Source: CAZJBS01 sp964544475 (GTDB lineage: Bacteria; CLD3; SB21). Taken from it: 64,000 nucleotides of DNA. Both the position numbers and the translations under genes were made by a program. The stretch's first letter is position 1; every line of letters starts with the position of its first letter. Below are positions 9,616 to 17,957 of the stretch, piece after piece. The DNA is taken from the NCBI GenBank assembly GCA_964544475.1, contig CAZJBS010000001.1:62001-126000 (forward strand), written 5' to 3'. The notes under the pieces are model-generated. The model was not told the origin of the DNA. It was given only the letters and a program-made list of their open reading frames with translations, and made no database searches.

Positions 9616-9647
9616 AAGTCCGTCAGCCCGATATGACGGACTTTTTG
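9616..9647 (+). terminator. Rho-independent terminator after dxs
   Basis: AAGTCCGTCA (9616-9625) and TGACGGACTT (9634-9643) form a perfect 10-bp stem with an eight-base loop, followed by a T-run. Confidence 0.88.
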
Positions 9648-9670
9648 TTGTAACCAATGGAAGGATCGTT

Positions 9671-10216
9671 GTGGTTCGGATCGTGATGGTTTTGATGTGG
9701 TTGAGCGCGACGTGCGCTTTGAAAGCCCAGAATGGCGGGGCCGTTCAGGCCGGCTCGGCGGCGCCGGGTTTTTACACAAAAACACTGGAGGGCGCGGATT
9801 TCTTCTCCCGTGATTATTTTGGCGTTCCACGCGAAATACCGAAGGCCAGGAAGGAGCGCCAGCACGCGGTGCTGAGTTTTTTTGCCACCTGGTGTTCGCC
9901 GTGCCGCAGGGAAATTCCGGAATTGGAACGTCTCATGGATCAGCATCCGTCGGTGAAGTTCTTTCTGGTCGATGTAGGGGAAAGTGAGGACAAGATCGCC
10001 TCCCATCTCAAGACCACGCCCATTCGTCTGCCGATCCTCCTCGACCGGTACGGCCTCGTCGCCAAGAAATACGGAGTTATGGATGGCCAGACGGATACGG
10101 CCGTGCTGCCCACGCTTGTGATCGTGGATCAATCGGGCGTGATCCGATATTTCAAGAAAGGCTATACAGACGGCGACGAGAAGAAAATCGAAGAAGAAAT
10201 TCTGAAGCTTCCTTGA
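9671..10216 (+). CDS. TlpA/ResA-like periplasmic thioredoxin
   Basis: Exported thiol-disulfide oxidoreductase of the TlpA/ResA class. A signal peptide (VVRIVMVLMWLSATCALKAQ) precedes a thioredoxin fold with active site ATWCSPC (C75, C78) and the cis-Pro segment VLPTLVIVD. Such proteins reduce cytochrome c or other envelope cysteines. The start is GTG 9671, in frame and five bases after GGAAGGA. The longer frame from ATG 9611 would run through the dxs terminator and spoil the signal peptide. No cytochrome gene is adjacent. Confidence 0.85.
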   Translation: MVRIVMVLMWLSATCALKAQNGGAVQAGSAAPGFYTKTLEGADFFSRDYFGVPREIPKARKERQHAVLSFFATWCSPCRREIPELERLMDQHPSVKFFLVDVGESEDKIASHLKTTPIRLPILLDRYGLVAKKYGVMDGQTDTAVLPTLVIVDQSGVIRYFKKGYTDGDEKKIEEEILKLP

Positions 10217-10275
10217 GCCCCTGCGTCGTCTTATCCGGTGGCCTCCGGGGACGCCGGCCGTTCATGGCCTGCGAT

Positions 10276-11082
10276 CTACTTACTCCAATTCATAATCCCA
10301 TAACCGATCAATCCTGCGCCGATGGCAAAACAGGCGACGGCGCCATAGAAGAGCATGGCGATGGATGATTCGGTAGCTTTGGTCAGTTCTTCCTCGGATT
10401 TGAGCGTGATGATGAAGGGTTTGCCCTTTTCGGAGGGCGCCTGGATCATCAGCTCGCCGCTGCCGTCGGAGGCTTCGCCGAGGACAAATGCCCGCCGGTT
10501 GAGGGGAATCAGGCTTTCCGTGAATTGATAACCCAGGATGTGGCGATCGCCGGATCGGGAAGGCACCTGGAAGGTGAAGGCGCCGAACGAGATGGAATTC
10601 CGGTTGGCGTAGGGTTCGTACTTACTGATGACCTGGATCGGGTCGATGTTGGCGTTGTTCGGGTTGACGGTGATGCGGCCGGTTTCGTCTTCGATCTGGA
10701 AATGGACACGCTGGCTGTTGCTGGCCACGGTCGTGGCGCCGGTGCGGGTCTTGCGTTGCATCGTGCCCTGGGCATCCTTTTCCATGTAGGTCTCTTCATA
10801 CCGTTCTTCCACCGTCATGGCATAGTAGACGCAAGGCTGTTTGGCGAGTTCGCTGGTGAGCGGCTGATCGCATTTGACAAATCCTTTGACTTCCGATTGC
10901 TGTTTGAAACCGCCTTTGGTGCCAAGCTCCTCAGAGATCGTACGGCACATGTCCGTCAGGTCTTTGGCCGTCGAAGTCTGGGTGGATTTGATCTCCAGCA
11001 ATTTGTCCTGGGCCTTGCGGCGTTGCATGACAAGGAGGGCGCCGATGCCGATGACGACGAGTCCAACGATGGCAGGTATCAT
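10276..11082 (-). CDS. GIDE-domain membrane protein (MUL1/E3-ligase-like fold)
   Basis: 268 residues with one N-terminal helix (AIVGLVVIGIGALLVM) and one C-terminal helix (IAMLFYGAVACFAIGAGLIGYG). Between them is a domain resembling the GIDE/BAM domain of the mitochondrial E3 ligase MUL1: GFVKCDQPLTSE, QPCVYYAMTVEERYEE, FQIEDETGRITV. No RING motif follows, so ubiquitin ligase activity is not implied despite common database naming. The role in bacteria is unknown. GGAG precedes the ATG at a suitable distance. Confidence 0.72.
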   Translation of the reverse strand: MIPAIVGLVVIGIGALLVMQRRKAQDKLLEIKSTQTSTAKDLTDMCRTISEELGTKGGFKQQSEVKGFVKCDQPLTSELAKQPCVYYAMTVEERYEETYMEKDAQGTMQRKTRTGATTVASNSQRVHFQIEDETGRITVNPNNANIDPIQVISKYEPYANRNSISFGAFTFQVPSRSGDRHILGYQFTESLIPLNRRAFVLGEASDGSGELMIQAPSEKGKPFIITLKSEEELTKATESSIAMLFYGAVACFAIGAGLIGYGIMNWSK

Positions 11083-11191
11083 GGTTCATTCTCCAAGGTT
11101 AATGATTGGTCAGGTTCCGGAATAATAGCACCGTTTTTTCTTCGGATCAAGCCAACGCGCGTGTGAGCATGGACAGGCCTGCCGGTTGTCT

Positions 11192-11833
11192 CTATGAAAT
11201 CAGTCGTTGCAGGAGGAGTTCGACGGCCTGATAAAGTCCGCCATAGACAAGCATGGTCATGACGGTTTTGACCATGCCGCCAAAGTACATCACTTTGAAT
11301 CCATGTTTCTGGTATTTCGGTGTGAGCGCCATGATGATACCGATTTCCTTGAGTCCCGGTCCCGGCAATGACGCGCAAAGGCCCATACCGAGGTATCCCG
11401 ATCCCGCAACGAACCGTTTGAAACGTGAACCCGACCGGTGCAGTTGCTCCAGGTCATTTCCCGATTCCGATTCGGATTTGACAAAAAAGCCGCGAAATTT
11501 TTGAAACCAGGATTTCTGGTGCAGGCGTTCCATCCAACGATGAATCCACCCGATGCCGGCGAGTTTGTGAAGAGATTTGTCGGTAATGAAAAACAAAAAA
11601 TACAGCCATCCGAGGTCAATAACGGAAATGACGACAAAAGAGGCGATGGCCGCGCCCATCCAATGGCTGAAGTGGCCCTGCAAGGCCGTGTACCAGAGCA
11701 CCACAGCCGATTCGTGTTGAATCAACGTGATGAAGACGAACGAGATGAATGTGAAAGCGTTGATGTCGGTCACCGGCGCAGTACGCTGTAAGGTTCCACA
11801 CGGGAAGGTAATTGATTTTGGAGAAATTTCCAT
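11192..11833 (-). CDS. multi-pass membrane protein, possibly small multidrug-export family
   Basis: 213 residues with about four hydrophobic segments (near 25-55, 60-85, 140-165, 185-205) and a conserved-looking CASLPGPGLKEIGIIMAL loop. Such a PGPG motif occurs in the poorly characterised small multidrug export family, so that assignment is tentative. The gene is 109 bases after the GIDE-domain gene start on the same strand. No substrate is suggested. Confidence 0.5.
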   Translation of the reverse strand: MEISPKSITFPCGTLQRTAPVTDINAFTFISFVFITLIQHESAVVLWYTALQGHFSHWMGAAIASFVVISVIDLGWLYFLFFITDKSLHKLAGIGWIHRWMERLHQKSWFQKFRGFFVKSESESGNDLEQLHRSGSRFKRFVAGSGYLGMGLCASLPGPGLKEIGIIMALTPKYQKHGFKVMYFGGMVKTVMTMLVYGGLYQAVELLLQRLIS

Positions 11834-11921
11834 CTACTTTTTCCCGGCGCTTGTGGCCATGATCCACAAGGGCATCTTCCTCAGGTCGATGTAACCAGCA
11901 TCGCGATGCGTTTTATCAACG

Positions 11922-12429
11922 GTCTCATAATAGGACTAACATAACTCAGTTAGAGTCGCTAAATTTCACCCCGAGCGGAGTCGAGGGGTGAACATCTACA
12001 ACAACACCGATGCATTCAGCATTTGTTTACATATTACTTTGCGCCGATGGAAGCTACTATACAGGCAAGACGGACAAAGAGTTAGACCACCGTTTGTGGG
12101 AACACCAGAATGGAGTCTACGGTGGATATACGTCGACTCGGCGGCCTGTTACATTGATGTGGTCGCAGCCCTTTCCGACGTATCTCGACGCTATGGCCGC
12201 GGAACGCCAGATCAAGACTTGGACACGAGCCAAGAAAGAAGCGTTGATCAAGGGGGACTTCAGCCTGTTGCATGAATTGGCTGAATGTAAGAATGAAAGC
12301 CATTTTGCGAAGAAGAAAAAATGAGTTCAGGGGGTTAATGGCTCGCCCTTCATGGTTCGACGGAGTTTACCCCGCTCGGCGGGGCTCACCATGAAGGATT
12401 GGGTTGAGATGATAACACTATTATGAGAC
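11922..12429. mobile_element. 508-bp GIY-YIG unit bounded by 12-bp inverted repeats
   Basis: GTCTCATAATAG (11922-11933) is repeated exactly in inverse orientation as CTATTATGAGAC (12418-12429). The interval holds one GIY-YIG gene with a hairpin on each side. Upstream is an 8-bp stem, TTCACCCC/GGGGTGAA (11965-11992). Downstream is a nested palindrome with a 10-bp outer stem (12347-12356 with 12388-12397) and a CCCCGC/GCGGGG inner stem. This organisation resembles a small mobile cassette, but no target-site duplication was recognised. Confidence 0.5.
12010..12324 (+). CDS. GIY-YIG nuclease-domain protein
   Basis: A 104-residue single-domain GIY-YIG protein of the UvrC/Slx1-like group. The GIY equivalent is VYILLCADG and the YIG equivalent is YYTGKT. 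The catalytic Arg region is LDHRLWEHQ and the catalytic Glu region is AMAAERQIKTWTRAKKEALI. The C-terminus is Lys-rich. Proteins of this kind are common and often present in many copies in environmental genomes, function unknown. Its position between inverted repeats suggests it could move or be moved as a unit. Confidence 0.85.
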   Translation: MHSAFVYILLCADGSYYTGKTDKELDHRLWEHQNGVYGGYTSTRRPVTLMWSQPFPTYLDAMAAERQIKTWTRAKKEALIKGDFSLLHELAECKNESHFAKKKK

Positions 12430-12462
12430 GATCAATAATGAAACAAAGATTCTGAATACTCT

Positions 12463-14877
12463 ATGACTTTTTCAGCGTTGCGCGCGGTCTTCTTAGGCGG
12501 CGTCATACTGGCGGCGGGCGGACTGGCGATCTGGATGACCCCGCGTGCCCAATCCACGACCGATTCAGAATCCGTTCAGAAATGGCTTGATGAGGCGTCG
12601 CGTCATCTTGAGGCCGGCCGCCGGGACAGTTCAAACATCCTCTATACACGGGCGGCAGAGCTGGCGTTGCACGATTCACTTTGGATGGCGTGGGCCGATG
12701 CGGTCATCGGGATCGCTGAGAATTACCGTCGTTTCGGCAATCTTGAGGCAGCAGGATATCTTCTTGACTCAGTTCAGAAGGTGATCGTCGGCCGGTTTGG
12801 CACGGAGAATGCCAGGTACGCCATGACACTCAATCGGCAGGGGTTGATTCTGCAAGAAAAAAACCGACCCGACTCGGCTTTGCCCATCCTGCGCGAGGCG
12901 TATGCGATACGGTGCCGGGTCCTTCAACCTAATGACCCGGAGATCGCCTGGAGTCTGCACAATATCGGTTCCCAGCACAACCAAATGGCGCGCCACGATT
13001 CGGCCGTCCTTTATTATGGATTGGCGCTGGCCATGTTACGCGGTGTTCTTGGCGATGGCCATCTGGACGTCGCCTGGGTCAGTTCGAATCTGAGCGGTGC
13101 GTTCCGGCTGGCGGGGGACTTTGATTCGGCACGGTATTATGTCAATGCGGCTTTGTCGATTCATTTGAGATCGGCGGCGAGCCCTGATGTCATCGGATCC
13201 ACTTATATGAAGTTGGGAAGCCTTTTCAGTGATCTGGGCGAATTCCGGGAATCCGTGAGGTATGATTTGCTCGCGTTGGGTCTATTCAATAGCTATCTTT
13301 CTCCAACCAATCGGGAATACATTCATCTGTACAGGAATCTCGGCAATCAGTATTCCTATCTCGGGCAATATGCCGATGCGGACTCGGCATATGCGAGGGC
13401 GTTGAGCATTTGCCTTGCGAATCGCGCCTTCTCCAGCATGGCGCGTGTCTATATGAAAATGGGGGAGAACCTCGCCGCCCAGCATCGTCATCAGGAAGCC
13501 ATAGAAGTCTACAGGCTTGCCATGGAAGCCATGAAACAGGGCGGATTCGACTCATACTATTCTGGTCATTACAGAGAACTCATTGGACTTAGTGAATTGG
13601 CCCTGGGTCTCGTCGATGCATCCATTTTTCATTTGCGGCAGAGTGTGGACACCATGACGGCCATATATGGCCGGCGAAGCCCGTGGGCAGGTCAGGCCTG
13701 TATCAGCCTGACTCTGGCGTATCTGCAGGCCCGAAGGTATCCTGAAGCGTGCGGGTCCATTCAGCGTGCCCTTGTTGCGCTTCACCGGCAATTTGAATCG
13801 GACGACATCGGGGTCTTTCCGGAGTTGGAAGGTACGACACATCGGGTCAAGATGTGTTATGCGCTCAAACTCAAAGGTGACGCTTTGAAGGGTCTGTTTG
13901 GCCCGTCCCGGGACCGGCGTCAAAACGAATTGATTGCCCTTTCATATGATCACGCTGTTCGAATGGCCGAAGCCGTGCGATTCTCGTACCGCTCCCGGGA
14001 GGCCATTCAGTTCTTCGGCACGAAGACACACGGCATTTATCAACAAGCATTCCATGCCTGGGCTGAACTGTATTTTCAATCCAGAACGGAAGGCTACCTG
14101 GAAAAAGCATTCGAGGCGGCTGAAAGAACCCGTGGCTTCGAATTGCGAAAGGCCCTTTTTCAGAATACCGTGGGCGAATGGGCGTGGCCGGATTCGCTAT
14201 CTGACGAGGCAAGATCCCTTCGAAGAAAGCTTCAGGCGGTTGAGAACCGAATTGCGGACGACCAGAGATTGTCGGATGCGGACTCGGCCCTTCAGTTTCG
14301 ACTGGAAGAGGACCGGGCGCGCATGCAGTCGGCACTGGATGATCTGGTGCGTCGTGGAAGGCGCGCCAATTCCATAACAGGCGGAGAAATGCCCTCGCTG
14401 GCTGGCGTTCGGCAGTCCATACCAGACAGCGGCGAAGCCGTCGTCGAGTTCGTCCAGACCGATTCTCTCTGGCACGTCTTTATTATTCGCCGCGACCGCG
14501 TGCAGTTGATTCGACTCGGCCTGTTGACCAGCCTTGGCGACGATGTGGATGGCCTGATAAACGCCATTCGCCAGCAGGACTTCGATTCGTATGCCGCCCA
14601 GGCATGGAAGCTGTATCAGGACGTGGTACAACCGTGGATCGCTGAAGCGCCGGCAAGATTGATCATTATTCCGGACGGTCCGTTGAACAAACTGCCTTTT
14701 GAAGCGCTGCTGGAGAGACCGGCCGGCAAAGGGCAACGCGGCCATTACGCCTCGTTGCCGTATTTTCTGAATACCCATACCATTTCTCTGGCGCCGTCGT
14801 GTGCCATTCTGCTCCACCGTTCAGGACGTGGCCGAACCGATGGGGCGCTCATCATGAGCGGCGCCCTTCGTCCATAG
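12463..14877 (+). CDS. TPR protein with N-terminal half of a CHAT protease domain (truncated)
   Basis: 804 residues: a signal or anchor (ALRAVFLGGVILAAGGLAIW), then a long array of TPR-like helical repeats (about 35-480). A helical linker follows, then the first half of a caspase-like CHAT domain (about 660-800: IIPDGPLNKLPFEALL, HTISLAPSCAILL). CHAT proteins continue from here to the catalytic HxxxHG and GSC motifs, but this frame ends in DGALIMSGALRP and stop. The missing half is encoded on the opposite strand at 15415-16065. Alone it should lack protease activity. Confidence 0.82.
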   Translation: MTFSALRAVFLGGVILAAGGLAIWMTPRAQSTTDSESVQKWLDEASRHLEAGRRDSSNILYTRAAELALHDSLWMAWADAVIGIAENYRRFGNLEAAGYLLDSVQKVIVGRFGTENARYAMTLNRQGLILQEKNRPDSALPILREAYAIRCRVLQPNDPEIAWSLHNIGSQHNQMARHDSAVLYYGLALAMLRGVLGDGHLDVAWVSSNLSGAFRLAGDFDSARYYVNAALSIHLRSAASPDVIGSTYMKLGSLFSDLGEFRESVRYDLLALGLFNSYLSPTNREYIHLYRNLGNQYSYLGQYADADSAYARALSICLANRAFSSMARVYMKMGENLAAQHRHQEAIEVYRLAMEAMKQGGFDSYYSGHYRELIGLSELALGLVDASIFHLRQSVDTMTAIYGRRSPWAGQACISLTLAYLQARRYPEACGSIQRALVALHRQFESDDIGVFPELEGTTHRVKMCYALKLKGDALKGLFGPSRDRRQNELIALSYDHAVRMAEAVRFSYRSREAIQFFGTKTHGIYQQAFHAWAELYFQSRTEGYLEKAFEAAERTRGFELRKALFQNTVGEWAWPDSLSDEARSLRRKLQAVENRIADDQRLSDADSALQFRLEEDRARMQSALDDLVRRGRRANSITGGEMPSLAGVRQSIPDSGEAVVEFVQTDSLWHVFIIRRDRVQLIRLGLLTSLGDDVDGLINAIRQQDFDSYAAQAWKLYQDVVQPWIAEAPARLIIIPDGPLNKLPFEALLERPAGKGQRGHYASLPYFLNTHTISLAPSCAILLHRSGRGRTDGALIMSGALRP

Positions 14878-15085
14878 ACCTCACTGCCACGGCTTCAAGT
14901 TTTTCCGCGTTTTCCGCCAGTCATTTTGTTTCCCCGCCAAACCGTCGCGAATGCGTTAAGCTGGGATGAGGCAGCGTGTGACGGGAACATCTCCTCTCGC
15001 ACCAACCCACGGTTTCAGTCATTCGATATTGCCCACCGATCATTGGAGAAACATCTCTCTAATTCATTTGAAATTTTACAAACTA

Positions 15086-15119
15086 TTTTTATGCCATTTG
15101 AGGTCTTCTGCATCTTATG
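15086..15119 (+). promoter_or_regulatory. candidate ECF-sigma promoter, copy 1
   Basis: TTTTTATGCC (15086-15095), 14 bases, GCATCTTATG (15110-15119). Both ten-base halves and the spacing are identical at 17489-17522. It stands 58 bases before the small lipoprotein ATG. Apart from this motif, the 14878-15177 stretch contains nothing recognisable. Confidence 0.6.
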
Positions 15120-15177
15120 TACAAAGGCTGTGATCACGCCGTAACCATTCGTTCAAAAACAATGTCAGGAGACTGTC

Positions 15178-15381
15178 ATGAAAAACGTATGTGTTTTCCT
15201 CATTGGTGTGGTGTTGATGAGCATGCTCGTTGCCGGATGCACGAAGGATTCAACGATCCTTTCCAGTTCGGCATCGAAAACGCAGACAGAGTCGGGTGGG
15301 AACGCCGGCAATCAGGTCGATGACGACGGTGGCGGCATTCATCCGGATGACGGTGAAGGTGACGGGGATAAAGGAAAGTAG
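15178..15381 (+). CDS. small Asp/Gly-rich lipoprotein
   Basis: 67 residues: a signal peptide ending in the lipobox VAGC (C20), then a Ser/Thr-rich stretch and an acidic tail rich in Asp and Gly (DDDGGG, DDGEGDGD). AGGAG precedes the ATG by six bases. No domain is recognised; the acidic tail could bind cations. The upstream motif shared with the region beside the ECF sigma gene makes it a likely member of that regulon. It lies between the two CHAT halves. Confidence 0.7.
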   Translation: MKNVCVFLIGVVLMSMLVAGCTKDSTILSSSASKTQTESGGNAGNQVDDDGGGIHPDDGEGDGDKGK

Positions 15382-15414
15382 AGTGTCATGTCCGGCCGGG
15401 CGGTCTCGAGACAC

Positions 15415-16065
15415 CTATCTTCGTCCAGTCTTCGTGACGCCCGCCCAGTAAAAAGGATTGGCTAACACGGGATCCGTCCCGTGGATCATGTCCAGCTTGG
15501 CCTTGCGCAGGGCCTCATCGACCGGAATCCGGGACTGCATATGACGATAGAGTCCGATCATGAGGCCTGCCGTGGCCTTGTCGTCAATAGGCCACAAACT
15601 CATCAGCACCGAACCACAACCCGCGTGCAAAAAGGAATGCGTCAGACCGACCACGCCCTCGCCGGTTATGAATTTTCCAGATCCGCTCCGGCAGGAACCC
15701 AGGACAACGAGATCGGCATCCAGGTCCATGCCGTAGACCTCATAGGCGTGAAGAAGGCCGTCTTCTGAAGAGCCGTACGCGCGATTAAAAACAAGTCTTG
15801 AATTCATGGGATTTGTTTCGTCGAGGATGCCGTGCGTGGCCAGGTGAAGAATGCGGTAATGAGGCGCGAGAGACTTGAAGCGGTCTTCGGTGGCCTCCGC
15901 CCCGGTATAGGCATCCATGTCCACCACCGATGCGATCGTTTGGACCTCTTTGTAACTCCATGGCAGGTCGGCAAAATTCTCGCCCGCCGGTGGCAGAACC
16001 GATCCGGGGTAGTGGATGGCCAGAACACAACTCACCAGGACGAGACTGAAAAGGAATCGGATCAA
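15415..16065 (-). CDS. C-terminal catalytic half of a CHAT protease with its own signal
   Basis: 216 residues from TTG 16065, which overlaps the anti-sigma stop in a TTGA junction. It starts with a short hydrophobic signal (MIRFLFSLVLVSC, lipobox-like LVSC). It passes almost at once into the second half of a CHAT domain: LPWSYKEVQTIA, HLATHG (H78), VVLGSCRSGSG (C125) and the closing LWPIDDKATAGLM...ANPFYWAG block. The His/Cys dyad is intact, but the N-terminal half of the fold and all TPRs are absent. They are found in the opposite-strand gene ending at 14877. It may be an inversion product or a genuine split protease. Confidence 0.75.
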   Translation of the reverse strand: MIRFLFSLVLVSCVLAIHYPGSVLPPAGENFADLPWSYKEVQTIASVVDMDAYTGAEATEDRFKSLAPHYRILHLATHGILDETNPMNSRLVFNRAYGSSEDGLLHAYEVYGMDLDADLVVLGSCRSGSGKFITGEGVVGLTHSFLHAGCGSVLMSLWPIDDKATAGLMIGLYRHMQSRIPVDEALRKAKLDMIHGTDPVLANPFYWAGVTKTGRR

Positions 16066-16829
16066 GGATTCATCCGCTTGAGCATGGCGTCGGCTTTTGA
16101 CGCGTGGACGCCCTGAGCGATGGCCACTGACTTCAGGATCGTTTGCGCGGCAGAGCGGTTGCTGATTTTGACATACGCGAGGGCCAGGTACCACCGGGCC
16201 GGTTCGGTCAGGCGGTCGTCGACGTCGCCGGACGCCGCGCTCTGCAAATGGCCGACCGCTTCATTGGCCCGTCCGGTGGCGAGCAGGGCATTGCCGAGAT
16301 AGAAATGCGCCAACGTGTGATCGGGTTCGCGGGCGATCATGGTCTCGAATTCGTGAATGGCGGCGTCGTAGTTTTCCATTTCATACAACCGCAAAGCCGA
16401 CAGGATGGCGTCGGAGGCGGCTTCACCGCGCACTTGAGGGATCACGCTGGAGTACGGCCTGAATTCCGACGCAAAAAGTTGTTCGTCCGGATTTGGCGTG
16501 TACTGCGAATTGATGCCCCAGACGATGAGAATGACGGCGGCGGCGGCCAGGCCATACGTCCAGGCCGGCCAGAAACGGGGTTGATGGGTAGGAGCCTTTT
16601 CAAACAGGCGTTGCCGGAGCGCGTCGGCGTGACGGTCGGCCGCTTCGGAGGTCATCATCGCGGCGCCTTCGACCACATCGCGGCACAAATGGCATTCCAG
16701 CAGGTGCTGCTCGAGTTTGTATTCTTCCTCCCGGTTCATCTGCTTTCTCACATAATGATCGACCTGGCCGTCGCTGAGGCAATCACTTCGGCCGGTGTTG
16801 GCTAGGAGCGCTTTATGTAAGGCGTTCAC
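16062..16829 (-). CDS. zinc-binding anti-sigma factor with TPR periplasmic domain
   Basis: Single-pass anti-sigma factor. The cytoplasmic N-terminus carries the ZAS motif HxxxCxxC (H42, C46, C49 in HLLECHLC), which binds ECF sigma factors. A membrane helix follows (TYGLAAAAVILIVWGI), then a periplasmic part with two TPR-like repeats (YDAAIHEFETMIAREPDH, NEAVGHLQSA). The start is taken as GTG 16829, six bases after AAGG and overlapping the sigma gene by 17 bases. It is coupled upstream to the sigma gene and downstream to the CHAT fragment, suggesting that envelope protein interactions control sigma release. Confidence 0.85.
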   Translation of the reverse strand: MNALHKALLANTGRSDCLSDGQVDHYVRKQMNREEEYKLEQHLLECHLCRDVVEGAAMMTSEAADRHADALRQRLFEKAPTHQPRFWPAWTYGLAAAAVILIVWGINSQYTPNPDEQLFASEFRPYSSVIPQVRGEAASDAILSALRLYEMENYDAAIHEFETMIAREPDHTLAHFYLGNALLATGRANEAVGHLQSAASGDVDDRLTEPARWYLALAYVKISNRSAAQTILKSVAIAQGVHASKADAMLKRMNP

Positions 16830-17391
16830 GTCGGACCTTTCTTTCAAGGATCATATGCAACATGCGTTTGCCATTTTGCAGGGCGCTTCGCACCTGATCC
16901 GTCGTCATATTCAGCCGTTCGGCGATCTCACGGCGCGTTTTTTTCTCATAATAAAACAGACGTATGCAATGCTGCTGGATGCGGTCAAGTTCGGCGAGGG
17001 CCTCTTCCAGATGGGGTTCGGCCAGCGTCACGTCCACGTTTTCGGCGTCCGGCCGCTGCGCGACATCGAAATTCTCCCTCTCCTCCAACGTCTCCAGGGA
17101 TTCGAATTCGTAAACTCTGGCCCGCAGGCGCATAAGACACTCGTTGCGGGCTGTCTGGTACAGCCATCCTTTCGCGTTGAACACGGTCGAGGTTCTTATG
17201 GCCGTCTGAAAACGGCAAAACGTCTCATACGCCACGTCTTCGGCTTCCTGGCCGTTGCGCATGTATTTCATACACACAAACAGGATAACGCGGTGGTAGC
17301 GTTGGAAAATCTCGGCCACGGCCTTCCCATCGGAATGTTGCCGATAGGATTCTACCAATTGCTGGTCCGACATGGCGGCATGCAATGACAT
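16813..17391 (-). CDS. ECF-type RNA polymerase sigma factor
   Basis: 192 residues with region 2 (AEIFQRYHRVILFVCMKYMRNGQEAEDVAYETF split over about 26-58) and region 4 (ALAELDRIQQHCIRLFYYEKKTRREIAERLNMTTDQVRSAL split over about 133-175). Regions 1 and 3 are absent, as in ECF sigmas. The length is normal. It heads a three-gene coupled operon: sigma, zinc anti-sigma, CHAT fragment. The paired TTTTTATGCC/GCATCTTATG motifs nearby are candidate targets. Confidence 0.92.
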   Translation of the reverse strand: MSLHAAMSDQQLVESYRQHSDGKAVAEIFQRYHRVILFVCMKYMRNGQEAEDVAYETFCRFQTAIRTSTVFNAKGWLYQTARNECLMRLRARVYEFESLETLEERENFDVAQRPDAENVDVTLAEPHLEEALAELDRIQQHCIRLFYYEKKTRREIAERLNMTTDQVRSALQNGKRMLHMILERKVRRERLT

Positions 17392-17488
17392 GATGTCCTC
17401 GGGATGTACCCAATTTTAACGATGCCCGGCCGATTATGCAACAAAAAAACCGATTCCGGGCACTGCAGGCGAAAAAAAGTTTGTAAAA

Positions 17489-17522
17489 TTTTTATGCCTT
17501 TTTGCTGTTCTTGCATCTTATG
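17489..17522 (+). promoter_or_regulatory. candidate ECF-sigma promoter, copy 2
   Basis: TTTTTATGCC (17489-17498), 14 bases, GCATCTTATG (17513-17522), identical in both halves and spacing to 15086-15119. It lies in the divergent gap between the sigma gene and the 17622 gene and points toward the latter. Confidence 0.6.
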
Positions 17523-17621
17523 CAGTAGAGGCAGGAGACGCCTGCACATGTAAATTCATAATAATCAATCAAGTTTGGAATTCGACCCACGGGCGTGGAC
17601 ATAATGAATCGAGGTGAGAAT

Positions 17622-17957
17622 GTGAAAGAATTTTCGACAGTAGCCGGTAATGATGAACTGGTTAGTGCGGTCCTAAATGTCAGAAAGGGTCTCGACAGGG
17701 TGCAAGTCCTCACGGATCAAAAAAGGCACAGCCTTCTCGTCGTGGCGGAAGCTCGGTTGCGGGAGGCGGAAGCCATGGCGCACATGGGCCATATGCCGGA
17801 ACGTGAATGGCTGGATACGGACGGGGTGATGGTGACTCTGGAAACCGTGGATCACATGGATCGTGTGGTTGACAAATTCATAGAGGTGATGGATGCGGCT
17901 GTGGAGACGCTTTTGGTGGACTCCGCCGAACATGAGCAAATAGGAATGCGAAGTTGA
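17622..17957 (+). CDS. hypothetical protein in the ECF-sigma neighbourhood
   Basis: 111 residues from GTG 17622, five bases after GAGGTG. ATG 17604 lacks a ribosome-binding site. Mostly predicted helix, rich in Met, Glu and Val, with no signal peptide and no membrane segment (LNVRKGLDRVQVL, EARLREAEAMAHMGHM). No family recognised. A promoter-like motif shared with the small lipoprotein gene lies 99 bases upstream, which supports expression and regulation by the adjacent sigma. Confidence 0.55.
   Translation: MKEFSTVAGNDELVSAVLNVRKGLDRVQVLTDQKRHSLLVVAEARLREAEAMAHMGHMPEREWLDTDGVMVTLETVDHMDRVVDKFIEVMDAAVETLLVDSAEHEQIGMRS

Noticed and set aside
11192..11833. Firm assignment as a drug exporter
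   Set aside because: Only a PGPG loop and general helix pattern support it, so it is kept as a tentative membrane protein.
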